From Sphagnum compactum (taxonomy: Eukaryota > Bryophyta > Sphagnopsida > Sphagnales): DNA of 64,000 bases. The notes beneath the pieces are model-generated. The model had not been told where the DNA came from, did no database searches, and saw only the letters and a program-made list of their open reading frames with translations. The translations under genes were made by a program, and so were the position numbers. Where the stretch lies: assembly GCA_965153455.1 (NCBI GenBank), contig OZ234493.1, positions 11,274,213 to 11,338,212 of the forward strand. Direction: 5' to 3'. Positions 1 through 11,497 of this stretch are shown here, piece by piece. Positions within the stretch are counted from its first letter, which is position 1, and each line of letters opens with the position of its first letter.

Positions 1-480
1 CGAACGAGCTCACAGCACCAGCGTCAGCGGGAGACACACACACACAAACCAGCAGCGGCAAGAGAGACCACTCTTCCCGAGGAGCTCCTGAAAACCTTAC
101 TATGGTTAAAAAATGGGTTGTGGTTTATCAACACCGGATCCCGGGCTACGACATTCTAATGCAGAATTGTCGAGCGGCGAGGAAATGAGACTGGGTGGCG
201 AAATTCCCCAATCAGCGTAACGCGCGGGGTGGCGATCGATCGAGCGATGTCGGTGAAAAGCGCACGAGGAAACGAATGGACGAGTTTTCACGTTAGGCCT
301 TAGTCCTGTGTTTCGCCACTTGTGGAATTTGTTTTGGTCCAGAGGAGACAGGACATATTACGGGCGGAAAATCCAGGTCCTGATTCCTTGCCACATCGTC
401 AGCGGGGGAACCTGAAACTGACCAATACGGAGGCTTTGCCACGTGCATGGCCTCTGCTTTTTGATTCCCCAAGGCATGTA
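1..480. other. GC-richer, CpG-containing gene edge, unidentified
   Basis: The first ~480 bases are clearly richer in G+C and CpG than the 7.5 kb that follow. They resemble the 5' ends of the other genes here (for example 43.5-44.7 kb). A small plus-strand ORF at 113-220 starts MGCGLS, a myristoylation-type N-terminus, and has 35 codons. A CACGTG G-box core lies at about 440-445. I cannot extend the ORF by splicing. The stretch may be the 5' part of a gene lying left of the window, or the end of one. No product is assigned. Confidence 0.3.
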
Positions 481-2197
481 CTCTGATACCCTTATTAAGA
501 TTTTTTAATAAATAATATTATTTTTAAAAAGTTAAATCCTTTTTTTTTTTTTTAACTTTTTGGTTGGGGATTTCTTTTTTTGGGAGAAGTTGGGGAGGTA
601 GGTATTTGGGGGAGGGGGGAAAATTAAGGGGCTAGGTAGGTAGGTAGGTAGTAGGTACCTAGTTCTTAGGCACCCGTGTGAGGCCGAGCCAAGGGTGGGC
701 CTGATGTTAATAAAGCTTGTACTTGAGGCCTTTATCGAGCGTAAAGCCCTACGCCAATTTTTTTAAAGAACTAGGGGTACCTACCTTGCGGGATTAGGGT
801 TTAAGGTTTAGGGGTTTAACCAAGCATATATATATTTTTTCTTTGTTTGGCCCCAATGTCAAAATGCACATAGCGTCGTGAACCTTCACCTAAATTAATT
901 AACGGAATAAAACAACATTTTGCATCAACAAGAAAGAGTTATGAAATGTTTAGACTTTGATAATTTCTAAACATCAACATTTTTTTAAATATCACCTACA
1001 TACACTTGACTTGGGATGGACATTTTATTTTTGCCCCCTTTTAATTGTCCTCTTTTTGAAATGGATGAACTTTTTTTTCTAATTATTTTTTTTTTTTCCA
1101 ATCAATTGAGAGTTTTTTTTGTTGGGAACTTTAATAGTTTATGGAATTAGTGAAAACCTAAGTCCCTCTCTTAAATCTTTATGAAGAGTTAGATTAAAAA
1201 ATGTGAATTCATGTTAATCTAATGCAATCTCATTTAAGTTTTTCTTTTTTATTATTGAACCTTGAAATGCAAAATGTTTAACATTTTGCACACATGAAAT
1301 CAAAAGGATCTATCGATTGATAATTAGTTTAACCCAATGTGGTAAATAGGAACTCATTTTGTGAACAACAAAAAGGTTTTTTTTTATAAAAAAAACCCAA
1401 TATAAAATAAATATTAAAGGATGGAGTGAAAGTTAATCAAGTTAACCAACATTAGGAAAGGGGAAGAATTTAAGATAAATGTCAATTGGCAAGGTAAAAA
1501 ACAAGGGTTGAAGTTGGAGGTAATGTTGTTCTAAGTAGGAAATGATAGAAGTGCTTTTTATTTTGTGTCCAAAATTAGACAATGATTGTGTAAGGAATAG
1601 AACCTAGAGAAAAAATTATTCCTTAGATGTCTTAGGGCTTAGATTAAGAATAGGTAGTTCTTTCTTGATTTGGGGCAAAGCTTCGATACTAGAGCTTCGT
1701 CGATACAAGGTGATTGTTTGTTGTAGCACATATCTTGTGGTTGTTATTTTATGAGCAAGGAGATCTTTTAGATGAGTGATTGTAATGAAACTTGAAAAGG
1801 AGGTTGGGGGGCATACTAATTATGCAAAGGGATGACGTAGTTGTTATTCATGAGAAGATGATCCAAGCGAAGAAGCATGGAATGATGTATTGTAAGAATT
1901 GAAGGTTGAAACATCTTGAACAAGCAAATAGGGTTTTCAACGGTGGTAGCTTGAAGGTTTACTCATGAGGAAGACAAGTGTCAAGCGACAAAATAGAGGA
2001 TGATGAGAAAGAAGTCAATTAGTTCAACTATTTTTGTAGGAAAGATAGGTAGTGACATGATAGAAAAGGAGGAGGAATAAAGGTTGGCAAGCTTAAGGTT
2101 TCCCTTTCTTACACATGGAGATTGTATCTATGTTTGGAAAAACCCATGACATTTTAACAAGGGATCTTTCATAAAGAAATGAGAAAAAATATTCACT

Positions 2198-2369
2198 ATG
2201 AATTAAAGAGATAGTGTGAGCAAAGGAGGATGAACTTGGTATGAGTTAAAGAGATAGTGTGGGCAAAGGAGGATGAACTTGGTATGAGTTAAAGAGATAG
2301 TGTGAGCAAAGGAGGATGAACTTGGTATGAGTTAAAGAGATAGTGTGGGCAAAGGAAGATGAACTTGGT
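2198..2369. repeat. Tandem repeat, four copies of a 43-bp unit
   Basis: Four head-to-tail copies of a 43-bp unit beginning ATGAGTTAAAGAGATAGTG. Copies differ at one or two positions, notably an A/G at unit base 22 that alternates between successive copies, which suggests duplication of a dimer. The first copy has AATTAA instead of AGTTAA. The array lies in non-coding DNA and no function is apparent. Confidence 0.9.
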
Positions 2370-3999
2370 AACCTAGATCTAAAGCCGCTAAGAGGAAGGT
2401 AGGTAGAAATTAAAGACTTGGACCATTTGCAAACTTGTTTTATAATGTGTGGTGAAACATGTTACTAATTTACATATGTTTTTTCATTCTAATTAGTTGC
2501 ATAGAGTTAAGTTGGTGATTATGTAGAGGGGTAAAGAGATCAATCTCATCTTGAGTTAATATTCCTTGGTTAGCTAATAATCATTTTCGTAAAATGGGGC
2601 GTCGAGAAGGGGATTTGTAAATGAAAGAGAAGAACCATAGTAATTTATAAGCATAAGAAAAAAAGAAGGATAAAAAAAATGTGATACATATATATATATA
2701 TATATAAACAAAAGAAAGTGTGGTTAAGCTCTTGGTTAAGATTGTTAGTTTAAGTGAGCTAGAAATAGAGGATTATAATGGAGGAAGGGAATTTTTGAAT
2801 AAGGTTGTCAAAGTCACAAATAAAAAAGAAAATATCAAAAATATATTTTAACCCGTAATGAATGAGACAACAGGTTGAACAAATTAAGATTAGGTTTTTG
2901 TTAAGCCAACCATTTAGATTTTTCTTTGGAAGATGAAATAATAACCCAATTTAAGTAGATGTTTATAATTTCATGAACAATTTATATGATCTTGGATTAC
3001 CAATGTTAGGCAATTAATTATCTTTTTTTCAAATTTATTTAATTAAAATACATATATTAATATATATTCTTAAACCTCTGAGCACATATATATATACATA
3101 AATTTTTTTTTATTTTTTATTTTTTATTTTTTATTTTTTTTTGCTTTTGACTTGTTTTGAAGACATTGTCAATTCAATGATATCATCCACTGAGAGGTAC
3201 ATCTGAAAATGTGTCACTTTATGTTCTTAATTGTTGGCCATGCAATGCAAAAAAAAAGGAGAAGTAAAATGCAGACTTTCATCAAGTAGTATTTCTGTCC
3301 TTACTAGTACATACTCTCAAAGAAAGAAAGAGAAAGAAAGATAAATAAATAAATAAATAAATAATTGAACATACATGTATATTGAGGGAAAGCCCATCAT
3401 CATGCTTGGAATATCCATGGAATATGCATAGAAGGTGGTAGAATGTGGAATGGAGTATGATGTCATGGGGGTGGATGGGGGAGAAAGATGACCCATCACC
3501 TTTACATGATTTTTAATTTTTGGGAAATTGATTATTACATGATTTTATTTATATAAAAAACTAGACCCCCCATTTCTTTCTTTCAACCTTAAATTCCAAA
3601 GTGATGATGAATAATCGAAACTGGTATATGGGGGATTTTTTTTGAAATCGTTCATATGATCATCCATGGACCATTCCAAAGACAATTTCAAGAATAACTA
3701 TCTCATTGTCAAGTCTAACTGCTTCATTTTTTTTCTTAATAATTTTTTTTTCCTTTTTTCCATTAATTTTCTTAATAAATATTTCTCATCTTTCCAAATA
3801 ACTACCTCCATTCCATTTTATAACTACCTCACTCTTTTTGCCTAATCAAAAATCAAAAAATTGGGAATAAAATGATTTTGGAGGGATTTTTTTTTTTTGG
3901 TTAGAAGTGAGAAAATAATAATAATAATAATAATAATAATTGTCAGATTTTCTGTATTTAGTTTTAAATGTGTAACCATAAATATAGAAGCTAGTACCT

Positions 4000-4258
4000 G
4001 CTTCCTTTTTCCCATGACAACCCTTTCCCGTCCAAGATGTGTCTGGTGATGTCGAGACACATCTTGGCGTTGCCTATATACGCTTTGGTTCCTGTTATGC
4101 ATATTTTTCGAGCTTGTAATCAGCACCTAAATTGCTCATTACAAGCTCAAAAACATGCACAAATGGGTCCAAAGTGTGTCTGGGCATCATCCATCTGTTT
4201 GGGGAAAGAGATCGAATGAGGCAAAAGGGCAGACAAGGGAAAAAAGAAGCAAGCAATC
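4000..4258. repeat. Long imperfect inverted repeat (foldback)
   Basis: The segment 4000-4120 is an imperfect reverse complement of 4137-4258. The innermost arms (4098-4120 and 4137-4158) pair almost perfectly over 22-23 bases around a loop of about 16. The outer arms share blocks such as CTTTGG and CTTC-TTTTTCCC on opposite strands. A second perfect 13-bp hairpin (4032-4044 with 4055-4067) sits inside the left arm. It could be a foldback transposon, a MIRNA-like locus from an inverted duplication, or an inactive foldback. Confidence 0.75.
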
Positions 4259-4479
4259 CTTTTGTATCATCTGCAATAACAAGTATTTGCACATATAATG
4301 TGTGGTGGGGGGACCATAACAAGTGGAAGCAGCAGAGGGTTTAGGGTTTAAGCTCACATTTTGTCAACACCATAGAGAGAATGTTGTTGAGAGGGGGTTC
4401 ACAAGAACACACAATATCTGAAAGTTATTCCATAGCCATTTGGATAATCAAGGCTAGATATTTTTTCTTTTTCCAAGGG

Positions 4480-4640
4480 AATGGATGGATAGATGGATGA
4501 ATGAATGAATGAATGGATGGATGGATGGATGAATGAATGGATGGATGGATGAATGAATGGAAAGATTCATGATGAATGGATGATGAATGGATGGATGGTG
4601 GGTGGACGGATGGATGGATGGATGGATGGGCAAGTAGGAG
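4480..4640. repeat. (GGAT/GAAT)n microsatellite
   Basis: About 160 bp of interspersed GGAT and GAAT tetramers. The same tetramer recurs in short runs near 5025, 5140-5158, 5393-5412 and, as CATC, at 21531-21556. Open frames across it on the minus strand translate a Ser-Ile-His-Pro periodicity and are repeat artefacts. Confidence 0.9.
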
Positions 4641-6604
4641 ATTGGTTGGAAGCAATAGTAATATCCTGTACTTTGTTGCATGAGAGAGAAATGATAAAAG
4701 GGCCCAAATGAAATGAAAGTATGACAGAATAATAATTAAATATTGTCACCAAATATTATCTCTTCATTTACAGTTTCTTTTGCAGGCTTTTGGGTTGCCA
4801 ACTTCCCCACCAGTGAAATGTATTTATTTATTTATTTAATTTATCTATTTATTAATGCAAAAGAATGAGTATCTTATTTTGGGTTTTTAATTGCCAAATT
4901 TTCAAAAAAAAATTATATGCAACCAGAAAAAACAAAAATAAAAACTTCTTCATACATGTAATTTTTTTGGGGAGTTCACCTCAGTACTTGACATCCATGC
5001 GTATATCTCTACTAGAAAACAGAGGATGGATGGAAGGATGGACGGGAAAACTCTGCCTACTACTTGTAAGAGTGGGAGAGATCTTGGCCCTTGGGGTAAA
5101 ATCTGATCTAACCTGACAACCGTTAGATTGACCGACCGATGGATGGATGGATGGATGGGCTTTGTTGTGGTTGTTGTTCTTTTTGGGGTGTTGTTTTGTG
5201 GGGAAGGAGAATTCCCTTTTTAACCAAAAAAAAGGCTTTCGAATGTCAGGAAAGCCCATTTTGTTCGGTCATTTTGAGTTTTCTCGGCCTTTCCAGATCA
5301 TCAATAAATTAAGCCTATGCCACCCACCGACCAACAGATATTACCTAAACCCGCACCTACCGGTGCCACCCACCCGCCAATATGGATGTATTTGGATGGA
5401 TGGATGGATGGTGTGTGGATAGGAAAACACTTTCTTTGGGGGGGGGGGGGGTTGTATTCCTGTTCCATAGCTAACCACAGTGGTTAGTTATGTACTAACC
5501 ATTCACAACATGCATCTACCTACCTGATAACCATCAATTGTGTTCCCTTACTTACATAGTAACCACTTACATTACCTACCTACTTACCTATAATACTTAG
5601 CCACTTAGGTAGGTAGTTATCTAGGTAGTGTGAGCGGGAAATAGGAAGATTTAGGGGATAGATTACCAAGGTGGAAGTTGTGGCTCATGCAACTAAGTAT
5701 GTACATAAGTGAGTAAGTATTAGAGGTTAGTGAGTAAGGAGCGGATATAATAATTATGTAGGTACTTAAGTTGCTAAAGCACTACTTGGTGACTACCAAG
5801 TAGGAAGGTGGGTATGTAGGTAGGTAGATGAGACATTTTTCTTTGATGAAAAGATTTATTTAAAATGGAGAAAATAAATGCAAATGTTCCTTAAAATAAA
5901 TTCTAAATAATGTTGTGTATGTCAAACCATCTTTTGCATATCTAAAACCCCATTAGGATTCGGTTATCAATTCAAAATATATTAAAACTTGGTTACTTTT
6001 TTTTGGTAACTAAGATTAGTTTAAAAAATTAAAGTGTTTTAAAGGGTGGGGAGCCTTATTGGGCGAACACTTCCTCCACAAATTTAAGTTTACTTCATTG
6101 GTGTTTTAAAATTGTCCTTCCATACGTGGTATTTGACAATAAGGAATAATATATTTTGCATAGTAATGCTTTCATATTGAACTCTTATATTCAATATTAA
6201 TGTTTACAAACCATTAAAAAACATGTTTAATTGTTCCATTGTGTATGAAGTGTACCAATCATTCAAGAATCATTAGTTTGAAATGATTTGAGAATTGAGT
6301 ATGGCATTAAACACATCATAGGATAATTGGAAAAGAAAAGACATAATACAAAATGAAAAAGCCATGCAATATTCACAAAGGATTTGTACCAGCCACTTTT
6401 TTGTGCAAAATTTTACATTATTGTGAAGATTTGGAATTTTTGGGTGACAAATTCAACGATTTCTGAAAAAAAAAAGCCAATTTTTTTTAAATCATTTTTT
6501 GGAAAAACAAAATCACCCCATTGAAATACATGGTTCAAGTTTGTAGCTTCTATATATATATATATATATATATATAAGGATTATTTTTTCTTTCATACAT
6601 TTAA

Positions 6605-6670
6605 AATAGCAAAATTTGGCTATTTTGGCATATGGATGATTGTGACCTCAACTACATCACAAAATTGATG
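6605..6670 (+). repeat. Dispersed repeat family C, copy 1
   Basis: Carries the family core: a TTTGGCTA box, then TGGATGATTGTGACC, then CTACATCACAAAATTG. The same ordered blocks occur inverted at 7661-7735, direct at 38010-38143 and 47585-47652, and inverted and more diverged at 55595-55740. No coding potential is visible. The symmetric TAGCCAAATTTGGCTA box suggests a short element end. Confidence 0.7.
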
Positions 6671-7379
6671 AATTCCAAACCTCGATGATAATTGAAAGAA
6701 ATTCAAAATGGGTATAGACTTCATTTTAAGTAAGATACTTGATTTGAAAAATATATATAAGTAAGAAGCCTAAAAGTGCCCTTGCCCATTACCAAATAAT
6801 TGTCTTTCAAGCACCAAATAGGCCACAAACCAGCTCCAAATGCTTAGGAAACCCATCATAGCACAAATAATAAGGATGACTTGAAACTGGGTTTCATTCA
6901 TGGGTGTAACATCAAAATAATAATAGCCCCAATTGATTGCAACTCGTGGGCACAATTTTTGAAAGTGGGGCTTGTGGGTTAAAACTGTGCCAAAATGTGG
7001 TGAAATTTCCTCCAAAAATAATAACGCTTTTTTTCTCAAATTTTTGGTGATTAAAAAGAAAAAGAAAACAGGGTATCTGCAACAGCATATTCCTTTTTCT
7101 GTTTTTCTTTTTTTGGGGTCGCCAAGGTGCTAAATATTTTCACCAAAAAGGACATTTCCATATGATTACTATTTTAGCCAAAAAAATTTTGGCTCCAAAC
7201 AAAAGTTTTAAAAACATTAAAAAAATTTATTAAAAAATCCTTTTATATTTTTGGCTACATATGATTACTTAATATAGAATCTGGCAATTCATAGAATTTT
7301 CTTTCCAATTTTACAACTAGAAAAACCCCCCCCAAAAAACACTTTCTTATTGCCATTTGGGAAAAAAAAATTGCCAACT

Positions 7380-7600
7380 TGCAAGCATACCAACCTGAGG
7401 CAATACCAGCCTTATACCCGTACCAGGCTGGTATGAGACCGGAGGCAATACCGGGTATATACCTGCCTTATACCCGTACAAATACCAGGCAAAAAAAACC
7501 AGCCTTTGACCTCATACCAGTACCTTTAAAAAAAAAATCCCTGATACCAGGACCCGTCTGGTATGTTCAAAAGTTGATACCCGTACAACACTGGTTGAAA
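7380..7600. repeat. Cluster of short ATACC/GGTAT repeats
   Basis: Roughly 200 bp with many copies, in both orientations, of ATACCAG, ATACCCGTAC and CTGGTAT, so the stretch is locally palindromic (for example TACCAGGCTGGTA at 7420-7432). It directly precedes a family C copy. No coding evidence. It may be the internal part of the same element. Confidence 0.6.
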
Positions 7601-7660
7601 CTGGAGTTACTACTAGGAACCAGGGGTTTGTTTTTTTTTTTGTTTTTTTATTTCCAATTT

Positions 7661-7735
7661 TGTGATGTAGCCAAAATGGTGATCATCGACAAGAGGGATT
7701 AGCCAAATTTGGCTACAGGTCAGACAGGAAAGTAG
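7661..7735 (-). repeat. Dispersed repeat family C, copy 2 (inverted)
   Basis: The reverse complement reads TAGCCAAATTTGGCTAAT, then GATGATCACC, then TTGGCTACATCACAAAATTG, the family core. The sequence beyond the palindromic box (AGGTCAGAC followed by AGTAGAAAATTTTAA) is matched, diverged, at 55700-55740, so the repeat extends past the core. Confidence 0.7.
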
Positions 7736-8040
7736 AAAATTTTAAGAATCCCTGCTGTATTTTTGCAACTTGGTGGAACCTATTGTCTAAATATTGCGAT
7801 TTTTTCAGATTTTATTTTATTTTATTTTATTTTCCTTCCTTTGGTGGGTTTTTTTCACCAAAAAAAAAAACTATTTGGGATGTGGATGGATTACTATTTT
7901 GGATGTGGAAAATAGATATAGAGGCTCATGTACTGGGTGTGGATGGATCTCATCTTACGACACTACATTTTGGTTCTTTCACATCCAAGTTTAGTAGTTC
8001 TTCTTTGCTTTTTTCCCAACCTGATGCATAAAACTAAAAT

Positions 8041-8150
8041 TGGGACTGCAAATAGGTGGGAGACTGACTACTACTAGCAAACCAGCTGGACCAATCATTA
8101 TGATTTCGCCAATCAGGAACAGGGAGCAGCAGAGTTGGTTCATATTTGGT
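8041..8150 (+). repeat. Dispersed repeat family B, copy 1
   Basis: Matches the reverse complement of 39233-39340 over about 105 bp. Shared blocks are TGGGACTGCAAATAGGTGGG, AGCAAACCA, ATCATTATGATT and CAATCA, with small indels between them. The level of identity indicates a dispersed, probably non-autonomous element. No coding sequence is recognised. Confidence 0.75.
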
Positions 8151-8155
8151 ACACT

Positions 8156-8929
8156 CTTTCTCCGGCAGGTATTAGACTGTGCTGTGCCTTTTACCAGCCT
8201 CCACAAACTGTGCAAAAATGCAGGGCCAAAACCATTTTGTTGAGAGCCAAACCAGTGTATTTTGATCCAAATCTATTGTGCAGGTCACATACTGAGCACC
8301 GCCGGAGATGCTCTAAGGCCACCATGGACTCACACCAAAAGAAAACATCAAAAGGAAAACTTGGAATTCAAGAGAAAGATCGTACCCTCCTTCAAGTCTC
8401 CTTGAGGATCAGATGCTTTCAAGCTACCCATTAAACTCATTTGAAGTTCAAACACTAGGTGTAAAAATTGCATAGAACATGCGCCTCATGCTCAGCTCTT
8501 TTGTCTTCACAAAACATGTCGTCTAAAATTTGCATAGAACATGTGTCTCATGTTCTCCATATTGTCTTCACATAACCTTTTTGCCTTTGAAAGGATTCAA
8601 GCAGTTGTTGCCAAGTTCTTCTTCCCATTAATCTCAACTTGCAAGACCTTGTGAAAGAGAAATCAGAGAGAGTGATTCATGTCTTTACATTTATTTTGAG
8701 CTGAATTCAATCTTCTTTTCTCACTACAGATGGCAGATGATGTGACGATTTTGTGATTTTAATTTACCACAGCAGCTTAGCTCCAAGCTAGAAACCCAGG
8801 AGATGGCAAAACTTGATCCTTGTATTGATGAGACTTCAACAAATGCCAATATGGTCTTGTGAAGAAGCTCACATCATGGACCTGGTGCACCCTGTAGAAG
8901 ATGGAGGCAGCCAAAGTTCAACTCTTTAT

Positions 8930-8960
<31 letters not shown>

Positions 8961-9286
8961 AGAGAAGAAGTTCAAAATCAGTATTTGAGAGGTACACACA
9001 ATTTGAGAGGTTGATCAGAACAGGCACAACTGAAGAAAACAAGAGTGCGTTCCAGTACAAAAAGAAGACAAGAAGAAGAAGAAGAAGGCCACACACACGA
9101 CATCTAAATTGCTGGAAGAATACTTTAAAGGAAGTGATTTTGGTGTAGTAGTACCTGATTGATTCTTTTGTTCAAGAGCTCAAATCCCCCCATCGATTTT
9201 GAAGATTTTGCCCAAAACCCAACAGTCCACAGTTTGTTTCCGAGGGGAGGAAACCAAAACACATTCTTTGTCATGAAGGATATCTA
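8156..9286. other. 3' flank and probable 3' UTR of the SMP/C2 gene
   Basis: No coding exon is supported. The composition is less AT-rich than the DNA to the left, as expected for transcribed 3' flank of the minus-strand gene ending at 9287. Two (AGA)n tracts at about 8933-8960 and 9061-9087 create a plus-strand Arg/Lys-rich ORF that I treat as an artefact. Confidence 0.5.
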
Positions 9287-11445
9287 TCACTCTTGTGAAG
9301 AGTAGAATGTTTGGTACCCATTACTGGATGCATCCAGGCAGATGTTGCTGTTGTTGTTCAGGGCTTTCTTAGTACTGCCATCTGGTGATGCTGCAGCGTC
9401 AAGGTTGTTGGGGGCACTAGAAGTGTTGTGAGTATCAATTGTTAACCGTTTGTAGAGCACTCTGAGTGTCCCTCCTCTCTTTACAGGGCTGAGTCGTGCC
9501 TTGGGACATTTTTGATGATGATCAGCTGAGGAGAGGAGGAGGATTGATCTGGGCTGGTCTTTCTCCCTCTCATCTGGCTTGCTATTATCAAACATGCATC
9601 TTGACAAAGCTCTTTGTCTGAGGAACTTGAAGCCACTGCCACGATGGTTCTTCAGTTGTTGTTTCCTTGATTTCTTCTTGCTCTCAGAGTTAGTCTCTTG
9701 TGGGTTTTCCAGGACTGAGGAGGAGATGGGTTGTACTGCTGAATTAGTAGAAGCACCCATTCCCAGGGGTGACTGTAGGAGTAGTAGCTGCTCCTGTAGA
9801 TCCTCTTCAGAAGAAGCTTGACCCCTGCTACTGTCAGGGACCACAAGAAGCTCTCTCAAAGCATCATCCATGCCTGCAATCTGTGAATTTGTTAGTTTTG
9901 ATAGTGTCAGGCGCCGATCTAGTAGTACACAACAATCCAAACAAACAAAAGAGTAGTAGTACTACTACTACTACTTGGCAAGTACCTGCGGGAGTAGTGG
10001 CAGCAGCATCATTGCTGACTGAAATGGCAGCTCCCTCTTCCTCTTGTGTGGGGCTATCTCCAGACTTGAAATTGTGTTCCACCACCGTCAGGGCAATATG
10101 CAAATGCCCTGTTTTAGCACCTTGGAGCCTCAACCACATATCCTTTCGCATACCTCCTCTCACTGTATGTAGATCGATGGCACACCATCCCTGCCAGGAA
10201 CACTCGTGGCTGCTGCTGAGTTCTGTCTATTTTTTTCCTATTCTATTTATTTTGCCCCTCAAATTTTTTTATAATAAATTTTCTAGATTTTCTTTTCTTT
10301 TGCAATCCAAGTGCCTCATCAGAAGATTAGTAGTTAAACAAAAGGGGGGAACAGATTGATTGATCAGGTGTTTTTACAAGTTCATCATCCTTCCCAAAGG
10401 AATCCCGATCACGAGCTCGCAGCAAGATCTTAGAGGGCAAATTCCAGCTGCAGATACGAATGCGGAACAGCTCATGCCATACAGGATGCAATGTCTGCTT
10501 CTTGATGGAAGTCTTAAATTTCATCTTGTCCACTGTTATCTTCACATATGGGTCTGGGAGCCCTGCAAAGTACACACATCTCCTCAAAAACCCATCAGCC
10601 TCTTCTCTTCTCTTTTCTCTTTCTGTCTCTCTCTCTGTATCTCTACTTTGCATTTTGTCTGATCATCAGCCATTTCCTTGATTGAGTGTTTTGGGCATCC
10701 TTGGAGATGGATGGCATTACCACAACTGTCTTTGGGTTCCAAGTTTTTCCCATCCAATATCTCCAGAATTGCAAAACCCACATCCTTACTATCTTTCAAG
10801 GTTCCTGCAAAAACACCCACCCACCCCCCCACCCACATTACATTATCATCAAACCACATATGCCCTAATTCCCACATTTTGAATCTACATACCAGAAACA
10901 ATCCTACGATAGAAAAAACAGGAAATCTGGGAGCAAGAGAAAATTTCTTTGGCACCAACCAGTATGCATGAAGTGGATGCCATCTTTGTCAGTATCCATG
11001 TCATAGTGTGCACCACAAAGTTTGATCAAGTCCAACCTCAGGGGATATGGTTCCACCAAACAAGTCTCAACTGCTGTCTGCACTGCTTTTGTCTGCAACA
11101 AAATTCATTATCTAGTTTAGATGATGATTGTTGCTTGCAAAGAATTTGCAGTTCACAAAACTAAAAAAGGTGGAAAGCAGCAGATAACACCATCTACTGG
11201 GGGGGGGGAGAAGAAAAGCGCTTTTGTGATCTTCTTGCTGGTCATGCTTGAAGATAGGCTACCAGTCTTGTTTGGTGAACCCAAAAGCTGAATTCCAGAT
11301 CACAAGCTCTGGGAAAATCAGTATCATCAGAGAGTTTCTGATGTTTGGAAAAAGGATTTTGGAAAGTCTAGATATATAAGGTTTAACAATTGTTGCTCAA
11401 TTCTGATTCTTCATAGGACCACAAACACATAGCCAACAAAACTGT

Positions 11446-11497
<52 letters not shown>

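Larger units (their letters stand above)
481..8030. other. AT-rich intergenic DNA
   Basis: No coding exon is supported. The stretch is dominated by A/T homopolymers and microsatellites: TAGG near 637-656, AT at 2686-2706, AATA at 3341-3364, GGAT/GAAT at 4480-4640, TAGG/CTAC around 5510-5830 and TA at 6550-6576. A 43-bp tandem array, a foldback at 4.0-4.26 kb and two copies of a dispersed repeat are listed separately. ORFs here are short, lack conserved motifs and mostly translate repeats. Confidence 0.7.

Noticed and set aside
4425-4752. Several overlapping minus-strand ORFs rich in Ser-Ile-His-Pro
   Set aside because: They are translations of the GGAT/GAAT microsatellite.
6770-7039. 89-codon minus-strand ORF with a hydrophobic segment
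   Set aside because: Sits in AT-rich repeat DNA, has no recognisable family pattern, no plausible neighbouring exons, and is expected by chance.
8813-9148. 111-codon plus-strand Arg/Lys-rich ORF
   Set aside because: Driven by (AGA)n tracts in the 3' flank of the opposite-strand gene, with no conserved sequence.
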